Of a stretch of DNA of 64,000 bases, positions 1-12,754 are shown one piece after another. The DNA comes from Candidatus Rokuibacteriota bacterium (GTDB lineage Bacteria > Methylomirabilota > Methylomirabilia > Rokubacteriales > CSP1-6): assembly GCA_003221515.1 (NCBI GenBank), contig QHSI01000097.1:1-64000 (forward strand), read 5' to 3'. A program made the translations under genes and the position numbers. Position 1 is the stretch's first letter. Every line of letters begins with the position of its first letter. Under the pieces are notes generated by a model. That model ran no database searches. It saw only the letters and a list, made by a program, of their open reading frames with translations, and was not told the DNA's origin.

Positions 1-1
1 A

Positions 2-3055
<3,054 letters not shown>

Positions 3056-3057
3056 CC

Positions 3058-3639
3058 ATGAGCGTCACGACCGCGGCCGACGGTCTGAAGGACGTCACGA
3101 CGCCGCTCAGCGACGCCGACGTCGAGTCGCTGAAGGCCGGTGATCGCGTGCGGATCACCGGCGTGGTCTACACGGCGCGCGACGCGGCGCACGGGCGGCT
3201 GTGGCCGCTCATCCAGGACGGGCAGCCGCTGCCCATCGACGTCCGCGGCCAGATCATCTACTACACCGGGCCGTCGCCGGCGCGGCCGGGCGAGGTCGTC
3301 GGGTCGATCGGCCCCACCACGGGCAGCCGCATGGACAAGTTCACGCCCGCGCTGATCAAGCTCGGGCTCAAGGGCACCATGGGCAAGGGCGCGCGCTCGC
3401 AGCCGGTGAAGGACGCGTTCAAGCAATACAAAGGCGTCTACTTCGGCGCCATCGGCGGCGCCGGCGCTGTCCTGTCACGATTCGTGAAGCGCGTTGAGAT
3501 CGTCGCGTACGAGGATCTGGGCACGGAGGCCATCCGTCGTCTCGAGGTCGAGAACTTTCCCGCCATCGTGGTCAACGACTGCCGCGGCGGCGATCTCTAT
3601 CAGGACGGCATGACGGCCTACGCACGGGAGGAGACATGA
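3058..3639 (+). CDS. Fumarate hydratase class I, beta subunit
   Basis: A 193-residue homologue of the C-terminal (beta) domain of class I fumarase and tartrate dehydratase. In two-subunit enzymes this polypeptide pairs with the alpha subunit (here at the window start) to complete the active site. Family features include the LKAGDRVRITGVVYTARDAAH opening, IGPTTGSRMD near residue 85, and GKGARS near residue 105. It starts two bases after icd and overlaps the start of the next gene by four bases (ATGA), so translation of the cluster is coupled. Separation from its alpha partner by icd is unusual. Confidence 0.92.
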   Translation: MSVTTAADGLKDVTTPLSDADVESLKAGDRVRITGVVYTARDAAHGRLWPLIQDGQPLPIDVRGQIIYYTGPSPARPGEVVGSIGPTTGSRMDKFTPALIKLGLKGTMGKGARSQPVKDAFKQYKGVYFGAIGGAGAVLSRFVKRVEIVAYEDLGTEAIRRLEVENFPAIVVNDCRGGDLYQDGMTAYAREET

Positions 3640-4430
3640 TCGGTCAGGCGGTGGGGCAGGCGCGCGCGCCGATCGCGGCGGCGCACTTGCGCAGGGACGC
3701 GTGGTGGACGCTGCCGCTCACGGTCGTGGTCGTGCTCGGCTCGTTCATCGTCTACTCGACGTGGGCGGCGTTCCAGAACGCGCATTATTATACTGCGCCG
3801 TACCTGTCGCCGTTCTACTCGCCGTGTCTCTACCGCTCGTGCCTGCATCCGTCGTTCGGCTATGGGCTGTCCGACGTTCATCTTCCGATGATCGGACTTC
3901 TGTCTCCAGCCTTTCTCATCCTCGCCGGCCCGGGCGCGTTCCGGCTGACCTGCTACTACTACCGCAAGGCGTACTACCGGTCCTTCTGGCTGGCGCCGGT
4001 CGCGTGTGCCGTCCGTGACGTGAAGACCGGCTACTCGGGCGAGACCCGCCTCCCGCTGATCCTCCAGAACGTGCACCGCTACACCTGGTACGTCGCGGTG
4101 CTGTTCATCGCGATGCTGTCCTGGGACGTGGTGCTCGCGTTCCGGTTCCCCAACGGCTTCGGCATCGGCGTCGGGACGCTCGTCATGCTGGTCAACGTGA
4201 TCTTCCTGGCCGGCTACACGTTCTCGTGTCACTCCTGCCGCCACGTGTGCGGCGGCCACGTCGACGTCTTCTCGAAGGCGCCCCTGCGCTACGGGATCTG
4301 GCACTTCGTCACCCGGTTGAACGAGCGCCACCCCCTCTACGCGTGGTTGTCGCTGTTCAGTGTCGGGCTGACGGACCTCTACATCCGACTGGTGTCCATG
4401 GGCATCATCCGCGACCTGAGGATTGTGTAA
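3636..4430 (+). CDS. sdhC: Succinate dehydrogenase membrane subunit, mycobacterial Sdh1 type
   Basis: A 264-residue polytopic membrane protein lying directly before sdhA. Hydrophobic segments are visible around residues 27-45, 85-105, 150-170 and 178-197, with one more probable near 236-256. It is much longer than a classical SdhC or SdhD, and no separate SdhD follows, so this single protein is probably the whole membrane anchor. A Cys/His cluster, SCHSCRHVC at residues 197-205, follows a hydrophobic segment. Mycobacterial Sdh1, whose SdhB this operon's SdhB resembles, has a membrane-embedded Rieske-type cluster, so this motif is a candidate ligand set (inference). The gene overlaps its neighbours by ATGA and TAATG. 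Confidence 0.82.
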   Translation: MIGQAVGQARAPIAAAHLRRDAWWTLPLTVVVVLGSFIVYSTWAAFQNAHYYTAPYLSPFYSPCLYRSCLHPSFGYGLSDVHLPMIGLLSPAFLILAGPGAFRLTCYYYRKAYYRSFWLAPVACAVRDVKTGYSGETRLPLILQNVHRYTWYVAVLFIAMLSWDVVLAFRFPNGFGIGVGTLVMLVNVIFLAGYTFSCHSCRHVCGGHVDVFSKAPLRYGIWHFVTRLNERHPLYAWLSLFSVGLTDLYIRLVSMGIIRDLRIV

Positions 4431-6232
4431 TGGCGAACGGGGACTACGAGACACACGAGCACGACGTCATCGTGATCGGCGCCGGCGGGGCCGGACTGCG
4501 CGCGGCCATCGAGGCGGCGGCGCAGGGCGTCTCGGTCGGCCTCGTCTGCAAGTCGCTCCTCGGCAAGGCGCACACGGTCATGGCCGAAGGCGGCATTGCC
4601 GCGGCGCTCGGCAACGTGTGGCCCGAGGACAACTGGCAGGTCCATTTCCGCGACACGATGCGCGGCGGCAAGATGCTCAACAACTGGCGGATGGCGCAGC
4701 TGCACGCCCAGGAGGCGCCGGAGCGCGTGCTCGAGCTCGAGCGCTGGGGAGCGCTGTTCGACCGCACCAAGGACGGGCGCATCCTCCAGCGTGACTTCGG
4801 CGGCCATCGCTACGCGCGCCTGGCGCACGTCGGCGACCGCACCGGTCTCGAGATGATCCGCACGCTCCAGTATCACGGCATCCACCAGGGCATCGACGTC
4901 TACATGGAGTGCAAGATCGAGCGCCTCCTGCGCGACGGCGATCGCGTCGTCGGTGGCCTCGGTTACTGGCGCAACACCGGGAAGTTCGTCCTGTTCAAGG
5001 CCAAGGCCGTCGTGCTGGCGACCGGCGGCGTAGGCAAGGCGTGGAAGGTCACCTCGAACTCGTGGGAGTACACGGGTGACGGCCAGTCGCTGGCCCTGTG
5101 GGCCGGCGCCGACCTGATCGACATGGAGTTCGTCCAGTTCCATCCGACCGGCATGGTGTGGCCGCCGTCGGTGCGCGGCATCCTCGTCACCGAGGGCGTG
5201 CGGGGCGACGGCGGGACCCTGAGGAACAAGTCCGGCGAGCGATTCATGTTCAACTACATCCCGGAGTTCTTCAAGGGCGAGACGGCCGACAACGAGGCCG
5301 AGGCCGACCGCTGGTACGAGGACAAGAAGAACAACCGGCGCACGCCCGATCTGCTGCCGCGCGACGAAGTCGCGCGCGCCATCAACGCCGAGGTGAAGGC
5401 CGGCCGCGGCAGCCCGCACGGCGGCGCCTTCCTCGACATCTCCACGCGGCGCCCGGCCGACTACATCCGCAAGCGCCTGCCTTCGATGTACCACCAGTTC
5501 AAGGAGCTGGCGGATGTCGACATCACCAAGGAGCCCATGGAAGTGGGCCCGACCTGCCACTACATCATGGGCGGCGTGCGCGTCGACGCCGACACCACCG
5601 CGGCCACCGTGAAGGGTCTCTTCGCCGCCGGTGAGGTCGCGGGCGGCCTGCACGGCTCGAACCGGCTCGGCGGCAACTCGCTCTCCGACCTGCTGGTGTT
5701 CGGGCGCCGCGCAGGCCTCTACGCCGCGCTCTACGCGAAGGACTTCGGGGGACAGCTCACGGTCGACTCCGGCCAGGTGGAATCGATCGCGCACGACATG
5801 CTCGAGCCGTTTTCACGGAGCGGCGGCGAGAACCCGTACGCGATTCAGGCCGACCTTCAGGAGACCATGCAGGACCTCGTCGGCATCATCCGCACCGAGA
5901 GCGAGCTGAAGGACGCCCTGAAGAAGCTCGAGGTCCTCAAGCAGCGGGCGGCGAAGGCCCGCGCCGAGGGCGGGCGGGCCTACAACCCGAGTTGGCACAC
6001 CGCGCTCGATCTGAGCTCGCTGCTGACGGTGGCGGAGTGTTGCACGCTGGCGGCGCTCGAGCGCAAGGAGAGCCGTGGCGGTCACACCCGCGACGACCAC
6101 CCGTACACCGACGACACCTGGGGCAAGATCAACGTGGTCATCCGGCAGAAGGGGAGCGCGCTCCAGCTGGCCCGCGAAGCGCTGCCGGAGATGCCCGCCG
6201 AGCTCCGGACGCTGTTCCAGGAGCGAACGTGA
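4430..6232 (+). CDS. sdhA: Succinate dehydrogenase flavoprotein subunit
   Basis: This 600-residue protein carries the FAD-binding and dicarboxylate sites of complex II and oxidises succinate to fumarate at the membrane surface. It shows the Rossmann motif VIGAGGAGLRAAIEA near residue 15, the covalent-flavin histidine context KAHTVMAEGGIAAA, and the active-site region QFHPTGM near residue 240. The C-terminal part (TAGR-like GGAYN and ERKESRGGHTRDD) is complete, so the gene looks intact. The ATG at 4430 shares bases with the sdhC stop (TAATG) and the gene's own stop overlaps the sdhB start (TGATG). It works with the sdhC and sdhB products. Confidence 0.95.
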   Translation: MANGDYETHEHDVIVIGAGGAGLRAAIEAAAQGVSVGLVCKSLLGKAHTVMAEGGIAAALGNVWPEDNWQVHFRDTMRGGKMLNNWRMAQLHAQEAPERVLELERWGALFDRTKDGRILQRDFGGHRYARLAHVGDRTGLEMIRTLQYHGIHQGIDVYMECKIERLLRDGDRVVGGLGYWRNTGKFVLFKAKAVVLATGGVGKAWKVTSNSWEYTGDGQSLALWAGADLIDMEFVQFHPTGMVWPPSVRGILVTEGVRGDGGTLRNKSGERFMFNYIPEFFKGETADNEAEADRWYEDKKNNRRTPDLLPRDEVARAINAEVKAGRGSPHGGAFLDISTRRPADYIRKRLPSMYHQFKELADVDITKEPMEVGPTCHYIMGGVRVDADTTAATVKGLFAAGEVAGGLHGSNRLGGNSLSDLLVFGRRAGLYAALYAKDFGGQLTVDSGQVESIAHDMLEPFSRSGGENPYAIQADLQETMQDLVGIIRTESELKDALKKLEVLKQRAAKARAEGGRAYNPSWHTALDLSSLLTVAECCTLAALERKESRGGHTRDDHPYTDDTWGKINVVIRQKGSALQLAREALPEMPAELRTLFQERT

Positions 6233-8166
6233 TGCCGACCGTCTCGATGGAGGTATTCCGCGGGGATGGCGGCGGTGGTGAATTCAAGACCTACGACGTC
6301 GACTTCGACGAGGGCATGGTGGTCCTCGACGTGATCCATCGCCTGCAGGCCACCCAGGCGCGCGACCTGGCCTGCCGGTGGAACTGCAAGGCCGGCAAGT
6401 GCGGCTCGTGCAGCGCGGAGATCAACGGCAAGCCTCGGCTCATGTGCATGACCCGGATGAACACCTTCGCGCCCGGCGAGTCCATCAGCGTCGCGCCGAT
6501 CCGGACCTTCCCGCTGATCCGCGATCTCGTCACCGACGTGTCGTACAACTACGAGAAGGCCAAGCAGGTCCCGCCGCTCCGCCTGAAGCCGCCGGAGACC
6601 GACGGCACCTATCGGATGATGCAGGAGGACATCGATCGCATCCAGGAGTTCCACAAGTGCATCGAGTGCTTCCTGTGCCAGGACGTCTGCCACGTCATCC
6701 GCGACCACGAGGAGAAGAAGAAGAATTTCGCGGGGCCGCGCTTCTTCATCAAGCTGGCCGGCCTCGACATGCACCCGCTCGACACCCGGGATCGGTCTGA
6801 GTTCGTGAGGCAGCAGGCCGGCGTGGGCCTCTGCAACATCACGAAGTGCTGCACCGAGGTGTGCCCCGAGCACATCCACATCACCGACAACGGGATCATC
6901 CCGCTCAAGGAGCGGATGGCCGACGGCTACGATCCCATCGTCTGGCTGCTCAGGAAGTTTCTCAGGCCACCCGCGGTGCAAGCCGGCCTCGAGGCCCCCG
7001 CTCCAATGAAAATTCACGAGTATCAGGCCAAGGCGCTGCTGCGCGAAGCCGGTGTTCCCGTGCCGCGCGGCGACGTCGCCAGAACGCCGGCGGACGCCCG
7101 CTCCGTCGCGCAGGGCCTCGGCGGCCGCGTCGTCGTGAAGGCCCAGGTGCACGCCGGTGGGCGTGGCAAAGCCGGCGGCATCAAGCTCGCTGACGATCCG
7201 GCGGCGGCCGAAGGGGCGGCCCGTCAGATCCTGGGCATGCGCTTGAAGACGCCGCAGACACCGCCCGAGGGCATCGAGGTGCGCGCGGTGCTCGTGGAAG
7301 AGGCCTCGGCGGTCGACCGCGAGCTCTACCTCTCGATGACCCTCGACCGTGCCCGCGGCGCCCACGTGGTCATGGCGTCCGAGGCGGGCGGGATGGACAT
7401 CGAGGAGGTCGCGGCGCGGACACCCGAGAAGGTCCTCCGCGAGTGGGCGCACCCGGCGCTCGGTGTGCAGGACTTCCAGGCGCGCCACCTGGCGTACGGT
7501 CTGGCGCTCGCCGGGGACCAGTTCAAGCAGGCCGTGGCGCTGATCCGGAGCCTGTTCGCGCTCTACCTGACGCGCGACTGCTCGCTGGCCGAGGTCAACC
7601 CCCTTGTCGTCACGAAGGACGGGCGGGTGCTGGCGCTCGACGCCAAGCTGAGCTTCGACGACAGCGCCCTGTGGCGCCACAAGGACATCATCGCCTTGCG
7701 CGACGTCAACGAGGAAGACCCGCTCGACGTCGAGGCGTCGAAGCATGGCCTGAACTACATCAAGCTCGACGGCAACGTCGGCTGCATGGTCAACGGGGCC
7801 GGCCTCGCCATGGCGACGATGGACATCGTGAAGCTCGCCGGCGGCGAGCCCGCCAACTTCCTCGACGTCGGCGGCGGCGCCTCCCCCGAGCAGATCGAAA
7901 ACGCGTTCCGCATCCTCTCCTCCGATCCGAGCGTGAAGGCGGTGTTCATCAACGTCTTCGGCGGGATCCTGCGCTGCGACCGGCTCGCCGCCGGCGTGAT
8001 CGCGGCGATCAAGAAGCTCGGCCTGCGTCTGCCGGTCGTGGTCCGGATGGAGGGGACGAACGTGGAGCTGGGCAAGCAGATGCTCGCCGACTCGGGTCTC
8101 GCGCTGACGACCGCCAACGACATGGGCGATGGCGCGAAGAAGGCGGTCGCCCTCGCCCGGGGTTAG
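6232..8166 (+). CDS. sdhB: Succinate dehydrogenase iron-sulfur subunit, frame continuous with succinyl-CoA synthetase beta
   Basis: Residues 1 to about 243 are a complete SdhB. Cysteines 52, 57, 60 and 72 fit a [2Fe-2S] site; [13 protein letters not shown] (143-155) and [11 protein letters not shown] (201-211) fit the [4Fe-4S] and [3Fe-4S] sites. The form [12 protein letters not shown] resembles mycobacterial Sdh1. There is no stop codon after the SdhB domain. The frame runs through 15 residues encoded by a dispersed repeat ([15 protein letters not shown]) and straight into the ATG of sucC, giving 644 codons in all. It may make a fused SdhB-SucC, or sucC may also start separately at 7006. A sequencing error that removed an sdhB stop is the simplest alternative. 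Confidence 0.8.
   Translation: MPTVSMEVFRGDGGGGEFKTYDVDFDEGMVVLDVIHRLQATQARDLACRWNCKAGKCGSCSAEINGKPRLMCMTRMNTFAPGESISVAPIRTFPLIRDLVTDVSYNYEKAKQVPPLRLKPPETDGTYRMMQEDIDRIQEFHKCIECFLCQDVCHVIRDHEEKKKNFAGPRFFIKLAGLDMHPLDTRDRSEFVRQQAGVGLCNITKCCTEVCPEHIHITDNGIIPLKERMADGYDPIVWLLRKFLRPPAVQAGLEAPAPMKIHEYQAKALLREAGVPVPRGDVARTPADARSVAQGLGGRVVVKAQVHAGGRGKAGGIKLADDPAAAEGAARQILGMRLKTPQTPPEGIEVRAVLVEEASAVDRELYLSMTLDRARGAHVVMASEAGGMDIEEVAARTPEKVLREWAHPALGVQDFQARHLAYGLALAGDQFKQAVALIRSLFALYLTRDCSLAEVNPLVVTKDGRVLALDAKLSFDDSALWRHKDIIALRDVNEEDPLDVEASKHGLNYIKLDGNVGCMVNGAGLAMATMDIVKLAGGEPANFLDVGGGASPEQIENAFRILSSDPSVKAVFINVFGGILRCDRLAAGVIAAIKKLGLRLPVVVRMEGTNVELGKQMLADSGLALTTANDMGDGAKKAVALARG
6961..7005 (+). repeat. 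Dispersed repeat R1, copy upstream of sucC
   Basis: This 45-bp segment matches copies at 11391-11500, 49004-49040 (minus strand) and 58951-59097. The shared core begins CTCAGGCCACC and ends GCTCCA directly before an ATG. Read in the frame of the downstream gene it gives [15 protein letters not shown], the same peptide as the other copies. Here it fills the junction between sdhB and sucC and supplies no stop codon. Confidence 0.8.
7006..8166 (+). CDS. sucC: Succinyl-CoA synthetase (ADP/GDP-forming), beta subunit
   Basis: From the ATG at 7006 the frame encodes a standard 386-residue SucC beginning [20 protein letters not shown], which is the family N-terminus. It has the ATP-grasp nucleotide-binding domain ([16 protein letters not shown] near residue 46) and the C-terminal CoA-ligase domain ([14 protein letters not shown] near residue 320). 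With SucD it makes ATP or GTP from succinyl-CoA. It is listed separately because the reading frame is shared with sdhB upstream and both a fused product and an internal start are possible. No strong ribosome-binding site precedes 7006; only GAGG lies upstream, inside the repeat. A lipoprotein gene begins inside its 3' end. Confidence 0.9.
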   Translation: MKIHEYQAKALLREAGVPVPRGDVARTPADARSVAQGLGGRVVVKAQVHAGGRGKAGGIKLADDPAAAEGAARQILGMRLKTPQTPPEGIEVRAVLVEEASAVDRELYLSMTLDRARGAHVVMASEAGGMDIEEVAARTPEKVLREWAHPALGVQDFQARHLAYGLALAGDQFKQAVALIRSLFALYLTRDCSLAEVNPLVVTKDGRVLALDAKLSFDDSALWRHKDIIALRDVNEEDPLDVEASKHGLNYIKLDGNVGCMVNGAGLAMATMDIVKLAGGEPANFLDVGGGASPEQIENAFRILSSDPSVKAVFINVFGGILRCDRLAAGVIAAIKKLGLRLPVVVRMEGTNVELGKQMLADSGLALTTANDMGDGAKKAVALARG

Positions 8167-8485
8167 ACGCTGGATCCCGCTCCTGAGCCTGCTGGTGGTC
8201 GCCGCGGCGACGGCCGCGTGCTGGAGACCGGCGGACGAGCGCGCGTACCAAGACGTCGTGACGTCCATGTCGATGGTGAAGGCGAGGGCGTTCTTCGAGC
8301 AGTACCCGAAGAGCGCGTACCGCGACCGGCTCGTCGAGGACATGATCGGATGGTGCAGACACGAGGACACCGGAACGTGCTACCAGATCGTCATCGAGAC
8401 GTTGCCGAAGGGGCACCCGCGCTACCAGGAAGTCGTCGACGCGTACGAGAAGCGGCTCGCCGACAAGCGGCGGAAGCCGCGCTGA
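8129..8485 (+). CDS. Small putative lipoprotein
   Basis: A 118-residue protein starting 38 bases inside the 3' end of sucC and ending 10 bases before sucD. Residues 1-15 are arginine-rich, 16-29 are hydrophobic ([16 protein letters not shown]), and a cysteine follows, consistent with a lipoprotein signal, although the -3 residue (Thr) departs from the usual Leu. The mature part is short, charged and mostly helical, with a pattern like a single TPR-type helical pair ([22 protein letters not shown]). I do not recognise a family. Its place inside a TCA operon is conserved only as far as this window shows; an incidental insertion is possible. Confidence 0.6.
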   Translation: MARRRRSPSPGVRRWIPLLSLLVVAAATAACWRPADERAYQDVVTSMSMVKARAFFEQYPKSAYRDRLVEDMIGWCRHEDTGTCYQIVIETLPKGHPRYQEVVDAYEKRLADKRRKPR

Positions 8486-8495
8486 GGCGGCGCCG

Positions 8496-9368
8496 GTGAG
8501 CGTCCTCGTCGATCGTTCCACGCGCGTGCTCGTGCAAGGCATCACCGGCCGCGAGGGCGCGTTCCACGCGGCGCGGTGCCGCGAGTACGGGACGACCGTC
8601 GTCGGCGGGGTGACGCCGGGCAAGGGCGGCACGACGCACGAGGGCTTCCCGGTGTGGAACACGGTGGCCGAGGCGGTGGCGAGTGAGGGCGCCAACTGCG
8701 CGCTCATCTTCGTGCCGCCGCCGGCGGCGGCCGACGCGATCATGGAAGCCGCCGCGGCGGGGATCCCGCTGGTCATCTGTATCACCGAGGGGATCGCCGT
8801 GGCCGACATGGTCCGCGCCAAGTACTTCCTCGGCGCGACCACGAGCCGGCTCATCGGACCGAACTGCCCCGGCGTCATCACGCCGGGCCAGGCGAAGATC
8901 GGCATCATGCCCGGGCACATCCATCAACCCGGGCCGGTCGGGGTCGTCTCGCGCAGCGGCACGCTGACCTACGAGGTGGTCGGCCAGCTCACCGGCCGTG
9001 GGATCGGGCAGTCGACGTGCGTTGGGATCGGCGGCGATCCCGTCCACGGCACGAGCTTCGTCGACGTGCTGCGGCTGTTCAGCGACGATCCCGAGACGCG
9101 CGCGATCATGATCATCGGCGAGATCGGCGGCACCGAAGAAGAAGAAGCGGCGGCGTTCATCCAGTCTCACGTGAGAAAGCCGGTGGTCGGCTTCATCTGC
9201 GGCCAGACGGCCCCGCCGGGACGCCGGATGGGCCACGCCGGCGCGATCATCGCCGGAGGGAAGGGCACCGCCGCGGAGAAGATGAAGGCGCTCGAGAATG
9301 CCGGCGCGACGCTGGTGCGGAGCCCGGCCGACATGGGGGCGACGATGGCACGGGTGATCGGACGATGA
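8496..9368 (+). CDS. sucD: Succinyl-CoA synthetase, alpha subunit
   Basis: A 290-residue SucD with a GTG start at 8496. It has the CoA-binding Rossmann region ([13 protein letters not shown] near residue 13), the IGPNCPGVI motif near residue 123, and the phosphohistidine loop [16 protein letters not shown] near residue 245, in which the histidine is phosphorylated during the reaction. It pairs with SucC. A small lipoprotein gene separates the two subunit genes, which are normally adjacent. The stop overlaps the ndk start (ATGA). Confidence 0.95.
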   Translation: MSVLVDRSTRVLVQGITGREGAFHAARCREYGTTVVGGVTPGKGGTTHEGFPVWNTVAEAVASEGANCALIFVPPPAAADAIMEAAAAGIPLVICITEGIAVADMVRAKYFLGATTSRLIGPNCPGVITPGQAKIGIMPGHIHQPGPVGVVSRSGTLTYEVVGQLTGRGIGQSTCVGIGGDPVHGTSFVDVLRLFSDDPETRAIMIIGEIGGTEEEEAAAFIQSHVRKPVVGFICGQTAPPGRRMGHAGAIIAGGKGTAAEKMKALENAGATLVRSPADMGATMARVIGR

Positions 9369-9787
9369 CGCAGCGCACGCTGGCCATCATCAAACCCGAT
9401 GCGATAGGCAAGGGCGTCGCCGGGCAGATCATCGCGCGCGTGGAGAACGCCGGCTTCAAGATTCTCGCCGCCAAGATGATCCACATGTCGCAAGCCGAAG
9501 CGGCGGGCTTCTACGCGGTCCACCGCGCGCGGCCCTTCTTTCAGAGCCTGTGCGACTTCATGACCCAGGGGCCGTGCCTGCCGATGGTCCTGGAGGGCGA
9601 AAACGCGATTCAGCGGTGGCGCGAGCTCATGGGCGCCACCGATCCCGTCAAGGCGGCGGCGGGCACGATCCGCAAGGACTTCGCGTCGTCCATCGAGGCC
9701 AACGCCGTCCACGGCTCCGACTCCCCCGAGACGGCCGGGGTCGAGATCTCGTACTTCTTCTCGAGCCTCGAGCTCTGCCCTCGATGA
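9365..9787 (+). CDS. ndk: Nucleoside diphosphate kinase
   Basis: A 140-residue enzyme that passes the terminal phosphate between nucleoside triphosphates and diphosphates. The start [10 protein letters not shown] and the catalytic histidine at 116 in [10 protein letters not shown] are diagnostic. It overlaps sucD by four bases and accC by four bases. Coupling to succinyl-CoA synthetase makes sense because NDK equilibrates the GTP or ATP that enzyme makes. The length is normal. Confidence 0.96.
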   Translation: MTQRTLAIIKPDAIGKGVAGQIIARVENAGFKILAAKMIHMSQAEAAGFYAVHRARPFFQSLCDFMTQGPCLPMVLEGENAIQRWRELMGATDPVKAAAGTIRKDFASSIEANAVHGSDSPETAGVEISYFFSSLELCPR

Positions 9788-11283
9788 AGATCACGAAGGT
9801 CCTGGTGGCGAATCGAGGCGAGATCGCCGTGCGGGTGATCCGCGCCTGTCGCGAGCAGGGGATCGCGTCGGTGGCCGTGTTCTCCGAGGTCGACCGCGAG
9901 GCGCTCCACGTCCTCATGGCCGACGAGGCGTACCCGATCGGCCCGCCCGCGCCGGCCGAGAGCTATCTGGCGATCGACAAGCTCGTGGGCGTCGCCAAGG
10001 CTTGCGGCGCCGACGCCGTTCACCCGGGCTACGGGTTCCTCGCCGAGAACGCCGCGTTCGCCGAGGCCTGCGCCGCCGCCGGGCTCGTGTTCATCGGACC
10101 TCCGCCGGAGGCGATCCGCTCGATGGGCTCCAAGACCGCGGCGCGGCAAATCGCCCGCAAGCTGAACGTGCCGACGGTGCCCGGGACCTTCGAGCCGCTG
10201 GCCGAGGACACCGCCTTGCGCGCGGCGGCGCGCGAGATCGGCTATCCGCTCCTCATCAAGGCCACGATGGGCGGAGGCGGCAAGGGCATGCGGCTGGTCC
10301 GCGCCGAGACAGAGCTCGAGGCCGCGCTCGGCCTCGCGCGGAGCGAAGCGGCGTGGGCATTCGGCGACGGCGCCGTCTACCTCGAACGCTGCCTGGCCGA
10401 CCCCCGGCACGTGGAAGTGCAGGTGCTGGCCGATGCCCACGGGCGCGTCATCCATCTGGGCGAGCGCGAGTGCTCGATCCAGCGCCGGCACCAGAAGCTC
10501 ATCGAGGAATCGCCCTCGCCGTGCGTGGACGCCGCGATGCGCGAGCGGATGGGCGAGGCCGCCTGCCGGATCGCGAAGGCGGCCGGCTACGTCAACGCCG
10601 GGACGGTCGAGTTCCTCGTGGACGCTGACCGCCGCTTCTATTTCCTCGAGATGAACACGCGGCTCCAGGTCGAGCACCCGGTGACCGAGATGGTCACCGG
10701 CATCGATCTCGTGCGCGAGCAGCTCCGGATCGCCGCCGGCGAGCCGCTCGGCTACACGCAGGCCGACGTCCACCTTCGGGGCGCGTCGATCGAGTGCCGC
10801 ATCAACGCCGAGGATCCGTTTACCGACTGGCGGCCGTCGCCCGGGACCATCACCGGGCTGCGCGCGGCGACCGGTCCCTGGGTGCGCGACGACTCCGCCG
10901 CCTACGAGGGCTACACGGTCCCGCGCTTCTACGACACGCTGCTGGCCAAGCTCATCGTCTGGGGCGCCGACCGCGCCGCGGCGATCCAGCGGATGTCGCG
11001 AGCGCTCGCCGAGTACAAGGTGGTCGGCATCCTCACGACCATCCCCGTGCTCGCGCACATCGTGGCCCACGAGGACTTTCGCGCCGGGAACCTGTCGACC
11101 GAGCTGCTCGACCGGATCATGCCGGCGGTGGCCACTGTCAAGGATGGCTCCCGCTCGATCGCTGTCATCGCCGCCGTGCTCGCCGAGTACGAGCGCCTCG
11201 GCCACCGCACGATCGCCGAAGCCCCTCCACCCACCCCCGACGCCTGGCGCACCGGCCGCCACCCCGGCTGGCGGAGCCGATGA
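9784..11283 (+). CDS. accC: Biotin carboxylase subunit of an acyl-CoA or pyruvate carboxylase
   Basis: This 499-residue ATP-grasp enzyme carboxylates the biotin on a carrier protein using ATP and bicarbonate. It shows [18 protein letters not shown] at the start, GGGGKGM near residue 160, and [14 protein letters not shown] near residue 290. At about 500 residues with a C-terminal extension it is longer than housekeeping E. coli AccC and closer to subunits that partner acyl-CoA or pyruvate carboxyltransferases. The biotin carrier gene follows after two R1 repeats, but no carboxyltransferase gene is present in the window, so the acceptor substrate cannot be named. The ATG overlaps the ndk stop. 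Confidence 0.92.
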   Translation: MKITKVLVANRGEIAVRVIRACREQGIASVAVFSEVDREALHVLMADEAYPIGPPAPAESYLAIDKLVGVAKACGADAVHPGYGFLAENAAFAEACAAAGLVFIGPPPEAIRSMGSKTAARQIARKLNVPTVPGTFEPLAEDTALRAAAREIGYPLLIKATMGGGGKGMRLVRAETELEAALGLARSEAAWAFGDGAVYLERCLADPRHVEVQVLADAHGRVIHLGERECSIQRRHQKLIEESPSPCVDAAMRERMGEAACRIAKAAGYVNAGTVEFLVDADRRFYFLEMNTRLQVEHPVTEMVTGIDLVREQLRIAAGEPLGYTQADVHLRGASIECRINAEDPFTDWRPSPGTITGLRAATGPWVRDDSAAYEGYTVPRFYDTLLAKLIVWGADRAAAIQRMSRALAEYKVVGILTTIPVLAHIVAHEDFRAGNLSTELLDRIMPAVATVKDGSRSIAVIAAVLAEYERLGHRTIAEAPPPTPDAWRTGRHPGWRSR

Positions 11284-11357
11284 GGAGGCCGGCGTTCGCG
11301 AAGCGAACCAAGCCGGCCGCAGCTCATCTCATGCCGGGCCCGCAAACCACCAGGTCA

Positions 11358-11500
11358 GAAACGGGCATGCGGAGCCGGGTCGCATCTATCTCAGGCCACC
11401 CTCGGTCCAAGCCGGCCTCGAGGCACTCGCACCAACGAATCCGGGTCGCGTCTACGTCAGGCCACCCTCGGTGTGAGCCGGCCTCGAGGCACTCGCTCCA
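11358..11500 (+). repeat. Dispersed repeat R1, two tandem units before accB
   Basis: Two 66-bp units (11375-11440 and 11441-11506, the second ending in the accB start) share CCGGGTCGC.TCTA, TCAGGCCACCCTCGGT and GCCGGCCTCGAGGCACTCG. The match to the fabD copy extends leftwards to 11358 (GAAACGGGC.TGCGGAGCC). In the first unit the downstream frame reads LRPPSVQAGLEALAP; in the second a TGA (CGGTGTGAGCC) interrupts it, so accC-side read-through is blocked here. The array fills most of the 217 bases between accC and accB. Confidence 0.85.
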
Positions 11501-12000
11501 ATGAAATTCGTCGTCAGCGTCGGCGCCAGCACCGAGACCGTCGAAGTGAGCGGCGAGGCCGGGCGCTATCGGCTGACCATCGGCTCGGAGGTGTGGGAGG
11601 TCGACGCGCGCCTCACGGCGCAGGGTATCTCCTCGCTGCTGATCGGCGGCGTGTCGTACGTTGCCGACGTGCAGGACGAGGCGGGCGCCTGCGTCGTCGA
11701 CGTCGGTGACGATCGGTACGTGGTCCGCGTGGAGGAAGAGACCCGCTACATCATTCGCACCAAGGGCGGCGCCGCCGAGGACCACGGCGCGCTGACGCTG
11801 GTGGCCCCGCTGCCGGGACGGATCGTGAACGTCGCGGTCCGGCCGGGCGATCGGGTCGAGAAGGGCGACACGCTCCTGGTGATCGAGGCGATGAAGATGG
11901 AGAACGAGTTCAAGTCGGGCGCGGCGGGCACGGTGACCGAGGTGCGGGTCACGCCCGGCCAGGCGGTGAACGCCGGTGACGTCCTGGTGGTCATCGCCTG

Positions 12001-12001
<1 letters not shown>
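11501..12001 (+). CDS. accB: Biotin carboxyl carrier protein
   Basis: A 166-residue protein with a C-terminal biotinyl domain. The motif EAMKMEN places the biotinylated lysine at residue 132, and [17 protein letters not shown] precedes it in the usual spacing. Residues 1-90 form a less conserved linker domain like those of acyl-CoA carboxylase or decarboxylase carriers. It accepts CO2 from AccC. The ATG follows the R1 repeat directly (CTCCAATG) and the stop overlaps the next gene (TGATG), so the transporter genes downstream may be co-transcribed. Confidence 0.9.
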
Positions 12002-12741
<740 letters not shown>

Positions 12742-12754
12742 CGGAGGCCAATTG

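Noticed and set aside
5992-6231. Upstream in-frame extension of sdhB by 80 codons
   Set aside because: It lies entirely within sdhA; SdhB family similarity begins at ATG 6232, which overlaps the sdhA stop.
6082-8370. Minus-strand open frame of more than 750 codons opposite sdhB-sucC
   Set aside because: It is the antisense of a clearly conserved gene pair, its translation is Arg/Asp/His-rich with no family match, and long antisense frames are expected at this GC content.
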